This document shows positions 14,487 through 25,119 of a DNA stretch of 64,000 bases, piece after piece. Source of the DNA: Streptomyces spinoverrucosus (GTDB lineage Bacteria; Actinomycetota; Actinomycetes; Streptomycetales; Streptomycetaceae). The notes beneath the pieces are model-generated. The model was given only the letters and a program-made list of their open reading frames with translations, was not told the origin of the DNA and did not search any database. The stretch covers positions 45,660 to 109,659 of the forward strand of contig NZ_BJND01000037.1 of the NCBI RefSeq assembly GCF_006539505.1. The letters are read 5' to 3'. Position numbers and translations under genes: made by a program. How positions within the stretch are numbered: position 1 is the stretch's first letter; each line of letters opens with the position of its first letter.

Positions 14487-15896
14487 GTGTTTTCTTCGTT
14501 CTCCGCACTGTCCGTGTGCGGGCGAGGGGCGGCCCGCCTCGCCGCAGTGACGCTGGCGTCCGGGCTCGCCGTCAGCGGTGCCCTGGTGACGGCCGGCCCT
14601 GCCGCCGCCGACACCGCTCCGGCACACACCCAGGGCGGAGCGACCGCCACCATAGGCGGCCTGAGGACGTACGGCGCGGCGGTGGTGCACTCCGCCGAGG
14701 GCGACCTGGAGATCTCGGCGGGCCTGTTCGAGATGTCCGTCGAGGGCGGCGGCATGCTGCAGACGTACTGCGTGGACATCCACAACCCCACGCAGAAGGA
14801 CGCCAAGTACCACGAGACGCCCTGGAGCGGCACCTCCCTGGGCGCCAACAAGGACGCCGGCCGCATCCGCTGGATCCTGCAGAACTCCTACCCGCAGGTG
14901 AACGACCTGGCCTCGCTGGCGAAGAAGGCGGGGGTGCGGGGCGGCCTCAGTGAGCAGGACGCGGCGGCCGGTACGCAGGTGGCCATCTGGCGCTACTCGG
15001 ACGGGGTGGACGTCGACGCCGTCGACCCCGAGGCCGAGAAGCTCGCGGACTACCTGGAGAAGAGCGCCCGTGACGTGGCGGAACCCGAGGCGTCGCTGAC
15101 CCTCGACCCGCCCGCGCTCTCCGGCCACCCTGGTGGGCTCCTCGGCCCGGTGACCGTGCACACCAACGCGGACAGCGTCACAGTGACCCCACCGGCCGAC
15201 GCCGCGACGAGCGGGGTGCGGATCGTCGGCAAGAACGGCAAGGACATCACCACCGCGCAGGACGGCAGCCAGCTGTTCTTCGAGGTACCGGCGGACACCA
15301 CGGACGGCTCGGCCGAGCTGACCGTGCAGGCGTCGACCACCGTGCCGGTCGGCCGCGCCTTCGCCTCCGAGACCAGAAGCCAGACGCAGATCCTGGCCGG
15401 CTCCAGCGAGTCCACGGTCACGGCGACGGCGAGCGCGACCTGGGCGGAGACGGGCGCGATACCCGCGCTGTCCGCGGCGGAGAACTGCGCCGAGGGCGGC
15501 GTGGACATCACCGCGGTCAACCAGGGCGACGAGGCGTTCACCTTCGAGCTGATGGGCGCCGAGCACACCATCGCGGCCGGCGAGACCCGCACGGTGACCA
15601 TCCCGCTCCAGGAGGACCAGGCCTACGACTTCACGATCACCGGCCCCGGCGGCTACGAGAAGCGCTTCACCGGCGTCCTCGACTGCCGCACCCAGGCCGA
15701 CGCGGCCTCCGAGGCAGGTGCGTCCACCCAGATCCTCACCCAGCCGAGCCCGGCCACGGTCGGCAGCACCTCCGCCGACGTCAACCTCGCCGCCACCGGC
15801 AGCTCCGACACGACCCCGGCGATCGCGGGCGTGGCGATCGGCCTGGTGGTGATCGGCGGCGCGGCACTGGTCGTGGTCCGCAAGAAGAAGTCGTAG
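14487..15896 (+). CDS. Thioester-domain (TED) surface protein with LAATG sortase signal
   Basis: A 469-residue cell-wall protein. The GTG at 14487 is preferred (AAGGGG 6 nt upstream; the signal peptide follows, ending near AAA-DTAP). The TQXA/thioester domain shows YCVDIHNP near residue 94 and GTQVAIWRYSDG near 163. The Cys and Gln of these motifs form the internal thioester that bonds covalently to surface amines in Gram-positive adhesins. The middle has Ig-like Thr/Val-rich segments. The C-terminus is LAATGSSDTTPAIAG, a hydrophobic helix, then RKKKS, which is a class E sortase signal. It should be displayed on the hyphal surface. The ligand is unknown. Confidence 0.88.
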   Translation: MFSSFSALSVCGRGAARLAAVTLASGLAVSGALVTAGPAAADTAPAHTQGGATATIGGLRTYGAAVVHSAEGDLEISAGLFEMSVEGGGMLQTYCVDIHNPTQKDAKYHETPWSGTSLGANKDAGRIRWILQNSYPQVNDLASLAKKAGVRGGLSEQDAAAGTQVAIWRYSDGVDVDAVDPEAEKLADYLEKSARDVAEPEASLTLDPPALSGHPGGLLGPVTVHTNADSVTVTPPADAATSGVRIVGKNGKDITTAQDGSQLFFEVPADTTDGSAELTVQASTTVPVGRAFASETRSQTQILAGSSESTVTATASATWAETGAIPALSAAENCAEGGVDITAVNQGDEAFTFELMGAEHTIAAGETRTVTIPLQEDQAYDFTITGPGGYEKRFTGVLDCRTQADAASEAGASTQILTQPSPATVGSTSADVNLAATGSSDTTPAIAGVAIGLVVIGGAALVVVRKKKS

Positions 15897-16051
15897 CGCC
15901 TGAAGCACCTCAACAGCGAGTGTCCGCCCGGTCACTCGCTGCCCACGACGGCCCCACGCGGCCACCAGGCGGTTTCCGCCGGTGGCCGGCGATGCGGCAA
16001 GATGGGGTGTATCTGCCCACTGCCAGATTTCAAGCTGCCGGACGGTTTCTC

Positions 16052-17716
<1,665 letters not shown>

Positions 17717-17720
17717 TCTC

Positions 17721-18134
17721 TTGCGGCACATCTACCGCTGCCCACTGCGCTGGGCGGACATGGACGCGTACGGCCACGTCAACAACGTGGTGTTCCTCCG
17801 CTACCTGGAGGAAGCCCGTGTCAACTTCCTGTTCCGCCCGGACAAGAACTTCAAGCAGGGGTCCGTGGTGGCACGCCATGAGATCGACTACAAGCGGCAG
17901 CTCGTCCACCGGCACACGCCCGTGGACATCGAGCTGTGGGTCACGCAGATCAGGGCCGCCTCCTTCACCCTCACTTACGAGGTGAAGGACGGCGACCAGA
18001 TCTACGTCCGGGCCTCGACGGTGATAGTGCCGTTCGACTTCGAGGCGGGGCGACCGCGTCGGCTCACCGAAGAGGAACGGGAGTTCCTCCAGGAGTACCT
18101 GGACGACGACAAGGAGGAGGCCGTCGCCGCATGA
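17721..18134 (+). CDS. 4-hydroxybenzoyl-CoA thioesterase-type hotdog protein
   Basis: A 137-residue single hotdog-fold acyl-CoA thioesterase. RWADMDAYGHVNNVVFLRYLE carries the catalytic Asp of this family, followed by HEIDYKRQLVHR. It hydrolyses an acyl-CoA to acid and CoA; the natural acyl chain is unknown. The TTG start is 4 nt after ettA, and the end overlaps the next gene by ATGA. The three genes are therefore one operon. The C-terminal tail is acidic (EEEREFLQEYLDDD). Confidence 0.88.
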   Translation: MRHIYRCPLRWADMDAYGHVNNVVFLRYLEEARVNFLFRPDKNFKQGSVVARHEIDYKRQLVHRHTPVDIELWVTQIRAASFTLTYEVKDGDQIYVRASTVIVPFDFEAGRPRRLTEEEREFLQEYLDDDKEEAVAA

Positions 18135-18817
18135 CGGTGCTCCACCTCGCCGACGAGGGGGAGGCGGCGGACCTCGCGGCCTTCCTCTCCCGGCTGCTCC
18201 ACTACGACCGTTCAGCGGCGGTGCGTCTGCAGGCCGCGGGCACCGCACTCGCCGTCTTCGGCCGACCGCCGTCCTTCGAGGTGCTGGCGATCCGGGCGGT
18301 ACGGCTGGCCAAGCCGTACGAGAACGGGCTGGACGTCACCCTCGACGTGACCGTCTCCGCCGGTGAGCTGCTGGAGTCCGTGGACGAGAAGGCGGCCACG
18401 GCGGGTGTTCCGGAAGCGGTGACCGGGCCACCGTGGGCGGGGGTGCTCCCGCCGCGTGGCGGCTGGAGGCCGGAGCGGGGACTGCCGGGGGCGGACACCC
18501 TGCGGGGGATGGTCGCGGCCGCGGTGGTGGAATTCCGGTCCCGTACGGAGGAGCTGCCTCCGGAGGGCCGTACGCGCGCCGAACTCGACCGGATCGGGCG
18601 CGAGATCTGGTCCCGGACCGTCGGGGACACCCACCTTCCGGTGCGGGCCGTGCACGCGGCGCAGTCCCTGGGGTTCCTGCGGCCGACCGTCGGGGCCGGG
18701 GAGGCGGAGGAGCTGGGGCTGTTCTCGTCGGGTGCCTGGCTGCGGCTGCGCACGCCGTACGGATCGATCGCCGTGCGCCGCGGAGGACTGGGGACGCTGG
18801 GCGTCAGCGTGCGCTGA
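18131..18817 (+). CDS. Conserved actinobacterial protein of unknown function
   Basis: A 228-residue protein starting at the ATG that overlaps the stop of the thioesterase gene (ATGA), so it is translationally coupled. There are no membrane segments, signal peptide or catalytic motif that I recognise. The sequence is alpha/beta-looking, with a Pro/Gly-rich centre (PPWAGVLPPRGGW) and a C-terminal LRTPYGSIAVRR. I recall similar proteins beside the same thioesterase in other Streptomyces, which suggests a linked role. Confidence 0.8.
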   Translation: MTVLHLADEGEAADLAAFLSRLLHYDRSAAVRLQAAGTALAVFGRPPSFEVLAIRAVRLAKPYENGLDVTLDVTVSAGELLESVDEKAATAGVPEAVTGPPWAGVLPPRGGWRPERGLPGADTLRGMVAAAVVEFRSRTEELPPEGRTRAELDRIGREIWSRTVGDTHLPVRAVHAAQSLGFLRPTVGAGEAEELGLFSSGAWLRLRTPYGSIAVRRGGLGTLGVSVR

Positions 18818-18841
18818 CGCCCGTCACCGGCGTGGCGGGCC

Positions 18842-19246
18842 TCAGCCCGGCGTGTTCACCATCGAGGCCGCCGCGTACGTCAGGTAGTTCCACAGCGTGC
18901 GCTCGTGTTCCTCGGACAGGCCCAGTTCGTCGACGGCGTCCCGCATGTGCTTCAGCCACGCGTCGTGCGCGGCCCGGTCGACGGTGAACGGGGCGTGGCG
19001 CATGCGCAGGCGAGGGTGGCCGCGGTTCTCGCTGTACGTGGTCGGGCCGCCCCAGTACTGGATCAGGAAGAGGACGAGGCGCTCCTCGGCGGGGCCCAGG
19101 TCCTCCTCGGGGTACATCGGCCGCAGGATCGGGTCCTGGGCGACGCCCTCGTAGAAACGGTGGACCAGGCGGCGGAAGGTCTCCTCCCCGCCGACCTGCT
19201 CGTAGAAGGTCTGCTCCTGAAGCGTGCCGCGCCGAATCTCATTCAC
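18842..19246 (-). CDS. glbO: Group II truncated haemoglobin (TrHbO)
   Basis: A 134-residue 2-on-2 globin. The N-terminus has TFYEQVGGEETFRRLVHRFY, the family's AB region. QYWGGPTTYSENRGHPRLRMRH contains the Tyr and Trp of the distal pocket and the EF loop, with the proximal His in the following MRHAPF segment. It binds O2 or NO in the cytoplasm and is linked to respiration or NO detoxification in mycobacteria. The start is GTG. It is convergent with the operon at 16052-18817. Confidence 0.92.
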   Translation of the reverse strand: MNEIRRGTLQEQTFYEQVGGEETFRRLVHRFYEGVAQDPILRPMYPEEDLGPAEERLVLFLIQYWGGPTTYSENRGHPRLRMRHAPFTVDRAAHDAWLKHMRDAVDELGLSEEHERTLWNYLTYAAASMVNTPG

Positions 19247-19285
19247 GCATCCATGGTCTCAGACGCGACGGACCAGGACTCAAGG

Positions 19286-19351
19286 CTTAGGACCTGTTGC
19301 GAAAGTCCCGCCTGCCCCGCGACGCCCGGCACTTTGGCAACAGGCCCTAGG
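19286..19351. repeat. Short imperfect inverted-repeat element
   Basis: Arms of 21 nt (19286-19306 and 19331-19351) match at 18 positions and are separated by 24 nt. They read TAGGACCTGTTGCGAAAGT and, in reverse complement, TAGGGCCTGTTGCCAAAGT. CTGTTGCnAAAG resembles IS terminal inverted repeats. It lies between divergent genes, 39 nt from glbO and 61 nt from the methyltransferase start. It may be a miniature IS-derived element or a hairpin. Confidence 0.6.
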
Positions 19352-19412
19352 ACCACGCGGCCGGGCGGCCCGGGTACTCGCCTCGCACTGTGAAGCGCAG
19401 CACAGTGGACAT

Positions 19413-20399
19413 ATGGGCGCGCATGCACTCGACAAGGACCTGGAGGCCGTCGCCGCCTCGGCGCGGGCCGCGATGGTGCGGGAGATCGACGAGAGCGGGG
19501 CGTGGGCCGCGGACCCGGTGTGGCGGGAGGCGTTCGCGGCGGTCCCTCGGCACCTCTTCGTGCCGTACTACTACGTGGGCGTCCTGGGCGGCTACGAGCG
19601 GCGCTGGGGCGAGAGCCCCGACCCGGAGGCGCGCGAACGCTGGGTGCGCGGTGCCTATGCCGACACCCCGCTGGCCACCCGGCTGCGCGACGGCGAACTG
19701 CTCTCCTCCAGCAGCCAGCCGTCGCTGATGGCGATGATGCTGACCGAGTTGCGGGTGGAGGACGGCAACCGGGTGCTGGAGATCGGCGCGGGCACCGGTT
19801 ACAACGCGGCACTGCTCGCGCACCGGCTCGGCGACGACGACCTCGTCACCACCGTCGATCTGGAGCCGGAGATCACCGAGTCGGCACGCCGGCATCTGGA
19901 GGCCGCCGGGTACCACCCGGTCGTGGTCACCGGGGACGGGACGCGCGGGGTGCCGGAGCGCGCCCCCTTCGACCGGATCATCGCGACCTGCACTCTCGGG
20001 TCGATCCCGCCCGCATGGCTGGCCCAGTGCCGTCCCGGCGGCCGGATCCTGACGCCGTTCGCCACCGGGCTGGTAGCGCTGACCGTGCGGGACGCGGGAT
20101 ACGCCGAAGGGCAATTCCTGCACACGCCCGCGTACTTCGTCCCGCTGCGCGGCACCGGGCGGCCCGAGTCGGAGCCGGTGGCGCTGGGCGCGGTGCCGCG
20201 CCGGGGGCGGGAACACGAACTGTTCCGGTTCCTGCTCGCCCTCACCCGGGGCAGCCTCGATCCGCAGGAGGCGTACGCGCTGTGGGAGCGCGAGGGCAGG
20301 CCCGGGCGGGAGCGGTACGGCATCACCGTCGGCGGCGGACGCGAGTGGGCGTGGCTGGACGATCCGGAGGGGCCGTACGCCTGGCCCCTCCCCGCCTGA
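19413..20399 (+). CDS. Protein-L-isoaspartate O-methyltransferase-like enzyme
   Basis: A 328-residue SAM-dependent methyltransferase. Motif I VLEIGAGTGYNAALLA, FDRIIATC and the downstream PGGRILTPF place it in the PIMT fold, which methylates isoaspartyl residues in damaged proteins. It is longer than the standard enzyme (about 220 residues) because of an extra C-terminal domain of about 110 residues. It could repair proteins or modify a peptide natural product; no peptide precursor is near. The ATG at 19413 is chosen for family alignment; no strong ribosome site precedes it. Confidence 0.8.
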   Translation: MGAHALDKDLEAVAASARAAMVREIDESGAWAADPVWREAFAAVPRHLFVPYYYVGVLGGYERRWGESPDPEARERWVRGAYADTPLATRLRDGELLSSSSQPSLMAMMLTELRVEDGNRVLEIGAGTGYNAALLAHRLGDDDLVTTVDLEPEITESARRHLEAAGYHPVVVTGDGTRGVPERAPFDRIIATCTLGSIPPAWLAQCRPGGRILTPFATGLVALTVRDAGYAEGQFLHTPAYFVPLRGTGRPESEPVALGAVPRRGREHELFRFLLALTRGSLDPQEAYALWEREGRPGRERYGITVGGGREWAWLDDPEGPYAWPLPA

Positions 20400-20439
20400 T
20401 CGGCCGAGCCGCCCGACCCGCGGGTCCGCCTGAACCGTC

Positions 20440-22116
20440 TCAGCCCCGGCGGATCGTGATCGTCGTCCAGGCGCCCACGTGCACCCGGTCGCCGTGCTGC
20501 AGCTGCACCGGCACGAAGGGCTGGATCGGGTCCTCCGAGCCGTTCACCGTGGTGCCGTTCGTCGAGTTCTGGTCGACGATCGCCCAGCTGCCGTCCGGCT
20601 GCTGCACCAGCACCGCGTGCTGGTGGGAGACGCCCGGGTCCTCCGGCGGCACCGACAGGTCGATGTCGGGGGTGTCGCCGGTGGAGTGCCGGCGGCGGCC
20701 GATCGTGACCTGGTTGCCGGTGAGCGTGCGCTGCTGTTCCGGGGAGTACGCGGGCAGGTTCAGGCCCGCCGCCTCGGGGCCGGAGCGCTGCATCATCGCC
20801 ATGAAGTACTCGCGGTCCGGACCGATGGTCGCCGTCCAGGTCGCCGGGCGCTGCGGGGCGGCGGGACCGGGCGGCGGCGCGGACTGGGCGCCGGGGTGCG
20901 GATAGCCGTAGCCACCGGGCTGACCGGGGCCACCCGGGCCGCCGGGACCCGTGGACGACGGCGGGGAGAGCACCCAGTCGTCGCCGCCGAAGGACGGGCC
21001 ACCCGGCTGCGGCCGACCCGTCTCCTGTGGGAACGCGGGCGGGGCGGGCGGGGCGCCCGGACCGGACGGCTGGAAGGCCTGCGGGGCGCCAGGGTGCGTA
21101 CCGGGACCGGAGGGACCGCCGGCCGTACCAGGGCCTCCGGGGCCACCGGGACCGCCGTGGCCACCGGGCCCGGCGTTCGGCGGCGGAACCGGACGCGAGG
21201 GGTCACCACCGAATCCGGGATGACCGGGCGGACCGGACCGCTCACCCCCGAAACCGGGCGGGCCGGAAGGACCGGGTCGCTCACCGAAGCCCGACGGACC
21301 GGAGGGGCCGGGAGCCCCGGGGCGCTCGCCGAAGCTCGAAGGGCCGGAAGGACCAGGACTCCCCGGGCGCTCGCCGAAGCTCGAAGGGCCGGAAGGACCA
21401 GGCCCCCCAGGACGCTCACCGAAGCTCGAAGGACCGGCCGGACCAGGACCCCCGGGCCGCTCGCCGAACGCCGAAGGACCGGAAGGAGCAGGACCACCAG
21501 GACGCTCACCAAAGGCCGAAGGACCGGAAGGACCAGGCCGCTCGCCACCGAACCCAGAAGGCCCGGAAGCCCCCGGAGCCCCAGAAGGCCCACCGGCCCC
21601 CGGCCGCTCCCCGCCGAAGCCCCCACCGGGACCGGGCGCCCCCGACGGCGCGCCGGGAGCCTCGCCCCCGAACGGTGGGATCGGCTCGGCCGGACGGTTC
21701 ATCTGGGACGGACGCGAGCTCTGGTACTCGTACGAGTCCCCGCCCCCGAACGACGGCGGCGGACCGGACGGCCGCTGGAACTGCGGGGCCGGCGGGCGCG
21801 GGGCAGCCGGGGTGTACGAGGTCGCGGTGTTGGTGAGGAAGTTCCACCGGCACTCCTCGCAGAACGGCGCGGCACCCTCCCGGGGCGTACGGCACTGCGG
21901 GCAGAGCTCGGGCGCCGCGTCCGGTACGGCGGACGGGTGCGGGCGTCCGCCGGGCTGGCCGGTGTTCGGCCCGCCGGACGGCGGTGGGAAGCCGTAGCCG
22001 CCGCCCGGCGGGGGCGGAGGCGGAGGGGGTGGAGGTACGGCACCCGCCATGCGGTGACCGCAGACCTCGCACCAGTCGTCGGAACCCGACTGGTGTCCGT
22101 TCGGGCAGGTCGGCAT
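20440..22116 (-). CDS. FHA-domain protein with N-terminal zinc ribbons
   Basis: A 558-residue protein, last gene of the signalling locus. It starts MPTCPNGHQSG at 22116; the longer frame lacks coding character. Two zinc ribbons come first: CPNGHQSGSDDWCEVCG (residues 4-20) and CPQCRTPREGAAPFCEEC (about 75-92). About 330 residues of Pro/Gly/Ser repeats follow (units like FGERPGGPGPSGPS). The C-terminal FHA domain (about 465-545) has VTIGRRR, SHQHAVL and NSTNGTTVNG, the phosphothreonine pocket. It should read Thr phosphorylation made by the PknG-type kinase of the same locus, as GarA/OdhI do in relatives. It has no N-terminal ETTS-type phospho-motif like GarA, so the circuit is not identical. 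Confidence 0.85.
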   Translation of the reverse strand: MPTCPNGHQSGSDDWCEVCGHRMAGAVPPPPPPPPPPGGGYGFPPPSGGPNTGQPGGRPHPSAVPDAAPELCPQCRTPREGAAPFCEECRWNFLTNTATSYTPAAPRPPAPQFQRPSGPPPSFGGGDSYEYQSSRPSQMNRPAEPIPPFGGEAPGAPSGAPGPGGGFGGERPGAGGPSGAPGASGPSGFGGERPGPSGPSAFGERPGGPAPSGPSAFGERPGGPGPAGPSSFGERPGGPGPSGPSSFGERPGSPGPSGPSSFGERPGAPGPSGPSGFGERPGPSGPPGFGGERSGPPGHPGFGGDPSRPVPPPNAGPGGHGGPGGPGGPGTAGGPSGPGTHPGAPQAFQPSGPGAPPAPPAFPQETGRPQPGGPSFGGDDWVLSPPSSTGPGGPGGPGQPGGYGYPHPGAQSAPPPGPAAPQRPATWTATIGPDREYFMAMMQRSGPEAAGLNLPAYSPEQQRTLTGNQVTIGRRRHSTGDTPDIDLSVPPEDPGVSHQHAVLVQQPDGSWAIVDQNSTNGTTVNGSEDPIQPFVPVQLQHGDRVHVGAWTTITIRRG

Positions 22117-22198
22117 GTCGGCGCTTCCCCCTCTCCTTTTCCGGCCGTTTCGACCGGATTTCTCCAACCCCAGGGGGTCGGGCTCGCTTTGTTTCAGT

Positions 22199-23545
22199 TC
22201 ACTTCTTTACACGAACAGTCTTTGTCGACCGGGTTTCGAGAGTCATCTCGTCGGCCTCCGCGACCTTCGCCTTCAGTCGCACAGTACCTGTCGCGGCATC
22301 GACCACGTCCACCACCTTCGCAAGGAGTTTCGCAGTATCCGCGTTTCCTGAGGCGCCGGCGAGCTGAACGGCCCGGCCCAGTTTGGCCGTTGCTCCATCG
22401 ATGTCTCCGGATTTGCGCAGGTCCAGACCCTGTTGGATGACTTGTGCCAGTTCGGCCTGGCCGGTGTAGTGGGCGACCTGGGGGTTGATCGACGTCGAGG
22501 CGGCCATGTCGTCGGTCCACACGGCCCGTACCAGGCCTTGGGCGCCGAGGTTCTGGGCGGTGCCGTCGGGCTGCGGGATCACCAGGGAGACGCGGGCGGC
22601 GAGCATCTCCTGGCCGATGTTCGCGGCCGGGACCTCGACGCACACGTGGTAGTCGCGGGACTCGTCTCCCCAGGAACCAGTGGGGTAGTCCCCGGCGCGC
22701 GGGCCCGCCTCGGTGCGTCGGGTGGTCAAGTCCTCGACGGTGGGCGCGACTTGCTTGACGAACTTGATCGTCGTGTCGACGGGGGTCCACAGCCGCAGGG
22801 CGACGTCCGCGACCTCTTTGCCCATCGCCGTCTCCATCAACTGTGTGAAGTCGGCGGCGAGACCGGCCGGATCGGCGACGATGTCGGCGGTGCCGAGCAG
22901 CGCGGAGGCGATGCCTGTGACTTCTTTCACTTCCCAGTCGGTGCCCACGCCCCGGGCGTCACAGGTGAAACGTCCGGCGCACTCGTCGAGCGTCCGCTTG
23001 AGGTCCTGCGGCGACTCGTGCTCGTTGCGGCCGTCGGTGAGCAGGATGCCGTGCCGGATCGCCACGTCCGCCGAGGACAGCAGGCGGTCGGCGAGCCGCA
23101 GCCAGGTCCCGATCGCCGTACCGCCGCCGGCGCTGAGCTTGCGCAGCGCCTGCTTGGCCTGGTCGCGGGTGGTGGCGTCGGCGACGGCGAGGCGGCCGCC
23201 GCCGGGGTAGACCTCCTTGGCGACATGCGTGCCGCCGATCACCGCGAAGTGAACGCCGTCGCGCAGGATGTCGATCGCGGCGGCCGTGGCATCCCGGGCG
23301 TTGCGCATCTTGGTCGGCGGGTAGTCCATCGAACCCGAGCAGTCGACCATGATCGCCACGGCCGCGGACGGGCCCTGCCCCGGCGAGTAGAGGTGGGGTG
23401 CCGTGACCGCGCTTCCGATCGTGCCGCCGCCGGTCGCGGTCACCGTGACGATCGCGTTGACCTCCCGGCCGCCCTCCGGGAGGTACTCGTTCTGGTACAC
23501 GTCCACCGAGAACTGCGGCACATTCGACTTCGAGAAATTGGCCAT
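22199..23545 (-). CDS. von Willebrand factor A domain protein
   Basis: A 448-residue protein with no signal peptide. The VWA domain carries a MIDAS metal site: DCSGSM near residue 69, a Thr in GGGTAIGTW and an Asp in LTDGRN. The N-terminal FSVDVYQNEYLPEGGREVNAI is a beta-rich module seen in actinobacterial cytoplasmic VWA proteins. The C-terminus is helical with alternating charges. VWA proteins in such operons act as scaffolds for metal-dependent binding of partners. It lies between the FHA and PP2C genes in the same direction (gaps 82 and 110 nt). The role here is inferred. Confidence 0.87.
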   Translation of the reverse strand: MANFSKSNVPQFSVDVYQNEYLPEGGREVNAIVTVTATGGGTIGSAVTAPHLYSPGQGPSAAVAIMVDCSGSMDYPPTKMRNARDATAAAIDILRDGVHFAVIGGTHVAKEVYPGGGRLAVADATTRDQAKQALRKLSAGGGTAIGTWLRLADRLLSSADVAIRHGILLTDGRNEHESPQDLKRTLDECAGRFTCDARGVGTDWEVKEVTGIASALLGTADIVADPAGLAADFTQLMETAMGKEVADVALRLWTPVDTTIKFVKQVAPTVEDLTTRRTEAGPRAGDYPTGSWGDESRDYHVCVEVPAANIGQEMLAARVSLVIPQPDGTAQNLGAQGLVRAVWTDDMAASTSINPQVAHYTGQAELAQVIQQGLDLRKSGDIDGATAKLGRAVQLAGASGNADTAKLLAKVVDVVDAATGTVRLKAKVAEADEMTLETRSTKTVRVKK

Positions 23546-23655
23546 ACGTTCTCAAATCCCCCTTGAACGCCCCACGGAAAGGTGGAGCGATGAACGGAAT
23601 GCGGACCGGTCCCCTCCGGTCCGCCGGCCTTCCCAGGGCCTTCCCGTACGCGGCC

Positions 23656-25116
23656 TCAGGCCGATCCTGCCCCCTGCGGCGGGGCCGGGAACGGCAGGAC
23701 GGCCACTGTTACGTTGTCGTGGCCCCCGCCGTCCAGGGCGTGACCGACCAGGACGCGGGCGCCGTGCAGCGGACGTAGGGCGGCATCCGGCGGGAGGACG
23801 CCGGCCATCTCCTCGGCCGCCTCCGCGTAGTTCCACAGGCCGTCCGTGCACACCACCACTGCACCCGGCCGGTCCGGCTTGAAGGAAGCCGTGTGCGGCT
23901 CCAGTTCGTAGGCGTCCGCGCCGAGCCAGCCGGTGATCGCGTGGGCGCGCTCGTCGGCGTAGGCCTCGGCCTCGTTCATCAGGCCGGCGGCGACCATCTG
24001 GGCGGCCCAGGAGTCGTCCTCGGTGAGCCGGGCGGCCGGTGCGCCGCGGTCCACCGGGACCCAGTAGACGCGGCTGTCGCCGACCCAGCCCACCACCAGC
24101 AGGTCCGGGGTGACCACGGCGCCGACCAGCGTGCAGGCGGGGGCGTTCTGGTGCGGCTGGTGCTCGCGGGCCGTGGCGGGTTCCTGGGCGAGGGCGTTGA
24201 CCGCGTTGGAGGCGGCGACGATCGCGTCGTGCATGGCCTGCTGCGGGTGCGTGCCGAGCGGCAGGGCCGTCAGCAGCGACTCGCTGGCCGCGCGGGAGGC
24301 GGCGAGGGAGGCGTCGTCCGGGCGGGTCGCCGAGGAGACTCCGTCGCAGACGATCGCGACCAGCGCGCAGGAGCCGTCGGGCAGGGCGGTGCGGCCGATG
24401 CCGAAGGCGTCCTCGTTGCGGTGGTGGCGCAGGCCCCGGTCGCTGACGGCGGCCACGGGGCCGGACTCCTGCTCCATGTGGTCGCGTTCGCGCGGCTGGG
24501 CGTGCCCGCAGTTCTCGCAGTAGCCGTCGTGGTCGACACGGCCCGCGCGGCAGGCCACGCACACCGTGGCGGGGTCCGGCTGCGCGGCGAGGTCGGCGGC
24601 GACGCGCGGGTCCGGGGCCTGGAGGGGGTACTCCTCGGGCTCCGGGCGGCGGTCGAAGCGGACGCCGGTGGCCGGGTGGGCCGGGGCGGGGGGCAGGGGG
24701 GAGCCACTCATGTCCGTGCCGGGCGGGGGCAGGGGGGAGCCACTCATGTCCGTGCCGGGCGGGGGCGTGGGGAAGCTGCCCGAGTCCGTGCCCTGCGGGG
24801 GCACGGGGAAGCCGCCCGAGTCCGTGCCCTGCGGGGGCAAGGGGGCGCTGCCCGCGTTCGTGCCGGGCGGGTCTGCCGGCGGATGCACTGCTGGGAGCGC
24901 GCCGGAACCGCCCGGGTCGGCGCCGCCCGCGCCGGGCCAGCCGGCGGGCGGGGCGGCCTGCCCGGCCCCCGCGCCGTTCATGGTGAGGGTCGGGCTGTCG
25001 TCCGGCCGTGGCGGTACGGCGGACAGGTCGTATCCGCACGCACCGCAGAAACGGTCACCCGACTCGAGCGGCTCCTCGCAGCTCGGGCAGGCGGACAGCT
25101 GGGGCATCTGCGACAT
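23656..25116 (-). CDS. PP2C-type Ser/Thr phosphatase with zinc ribbons
   Basis: A 486-residue protein. N-terminal ribbon CPSCEEPLESGDRFCGACG, then a Pro/Gly region with 13-residue tandem repeats (PPPGTDMSGSPLP and PPQGTDSGGFPVP), then a second ribbon CVACRAGRVDHDGYCENCG near residue 180. The catalytic domain follows with RNEDAF, CDGVSS, VGDSRVYWV, CTDGLWNY and DNVTVAV, giving the metal-binding Asp set of PP2C. It should reverse phosphorylation by the kinase just upstream. The start is ATG 25116; the preceding TTG directly abuts the kinase stop, so coupling is likely. It is cytoplasmic. Confidence 0.92.
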   Translation of the reverse strand: MSQMPQLSACPSCEEPLESGDRFCGACGYDLSAVPPRPDDSPTLTMNGAGAGQAAPPAGWPGAGGADPGGSGALPAVHPPADPPGTNAGSAPLPPQGTDSGGFPVPPQGTDSGSFPTPPPGTDMSGSPLPPPGTDMSGSPLPPAPAHPATGVRFDRRPEPEEYPLQAPDPRVAADLAAQPDPATVCVACRAGRVDHDGYCENCGHAQPRERDHMEQESGPVAAVSDRGLRHHRNEDAFGIGRTALPDGSCALVAIVCDGVSSATRPDDASLAASRAASESLLTALPLGTHPQQAMHDAIVAASNAVNALAQEPATAREHQPHQNAPACTLVGAVVTPDLLVVGWVGDSRVYWVPVDRGAPAARLTEDDSWAAQMVAAGLMNEAEAYADERAHAITGWLGADAYELEPHTASFKPDRPGAVVVCTDGLWNYAEAAEEMAGVLPPDAALRPLHGARVLVGHALDGGGHDNVTVAVLPFPAPPQGAGSA

Positions 25117-25119
25117 CAA

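Noticed and set aside
20479..22440. A 653-residue open frame on the plus strand
   Set aside because: It is the complement of the FHA protein's Pro/Gly repeat linker. Its Arg/Gly/Ala-only composition and lack of a ribosome site mark it as a shadow.
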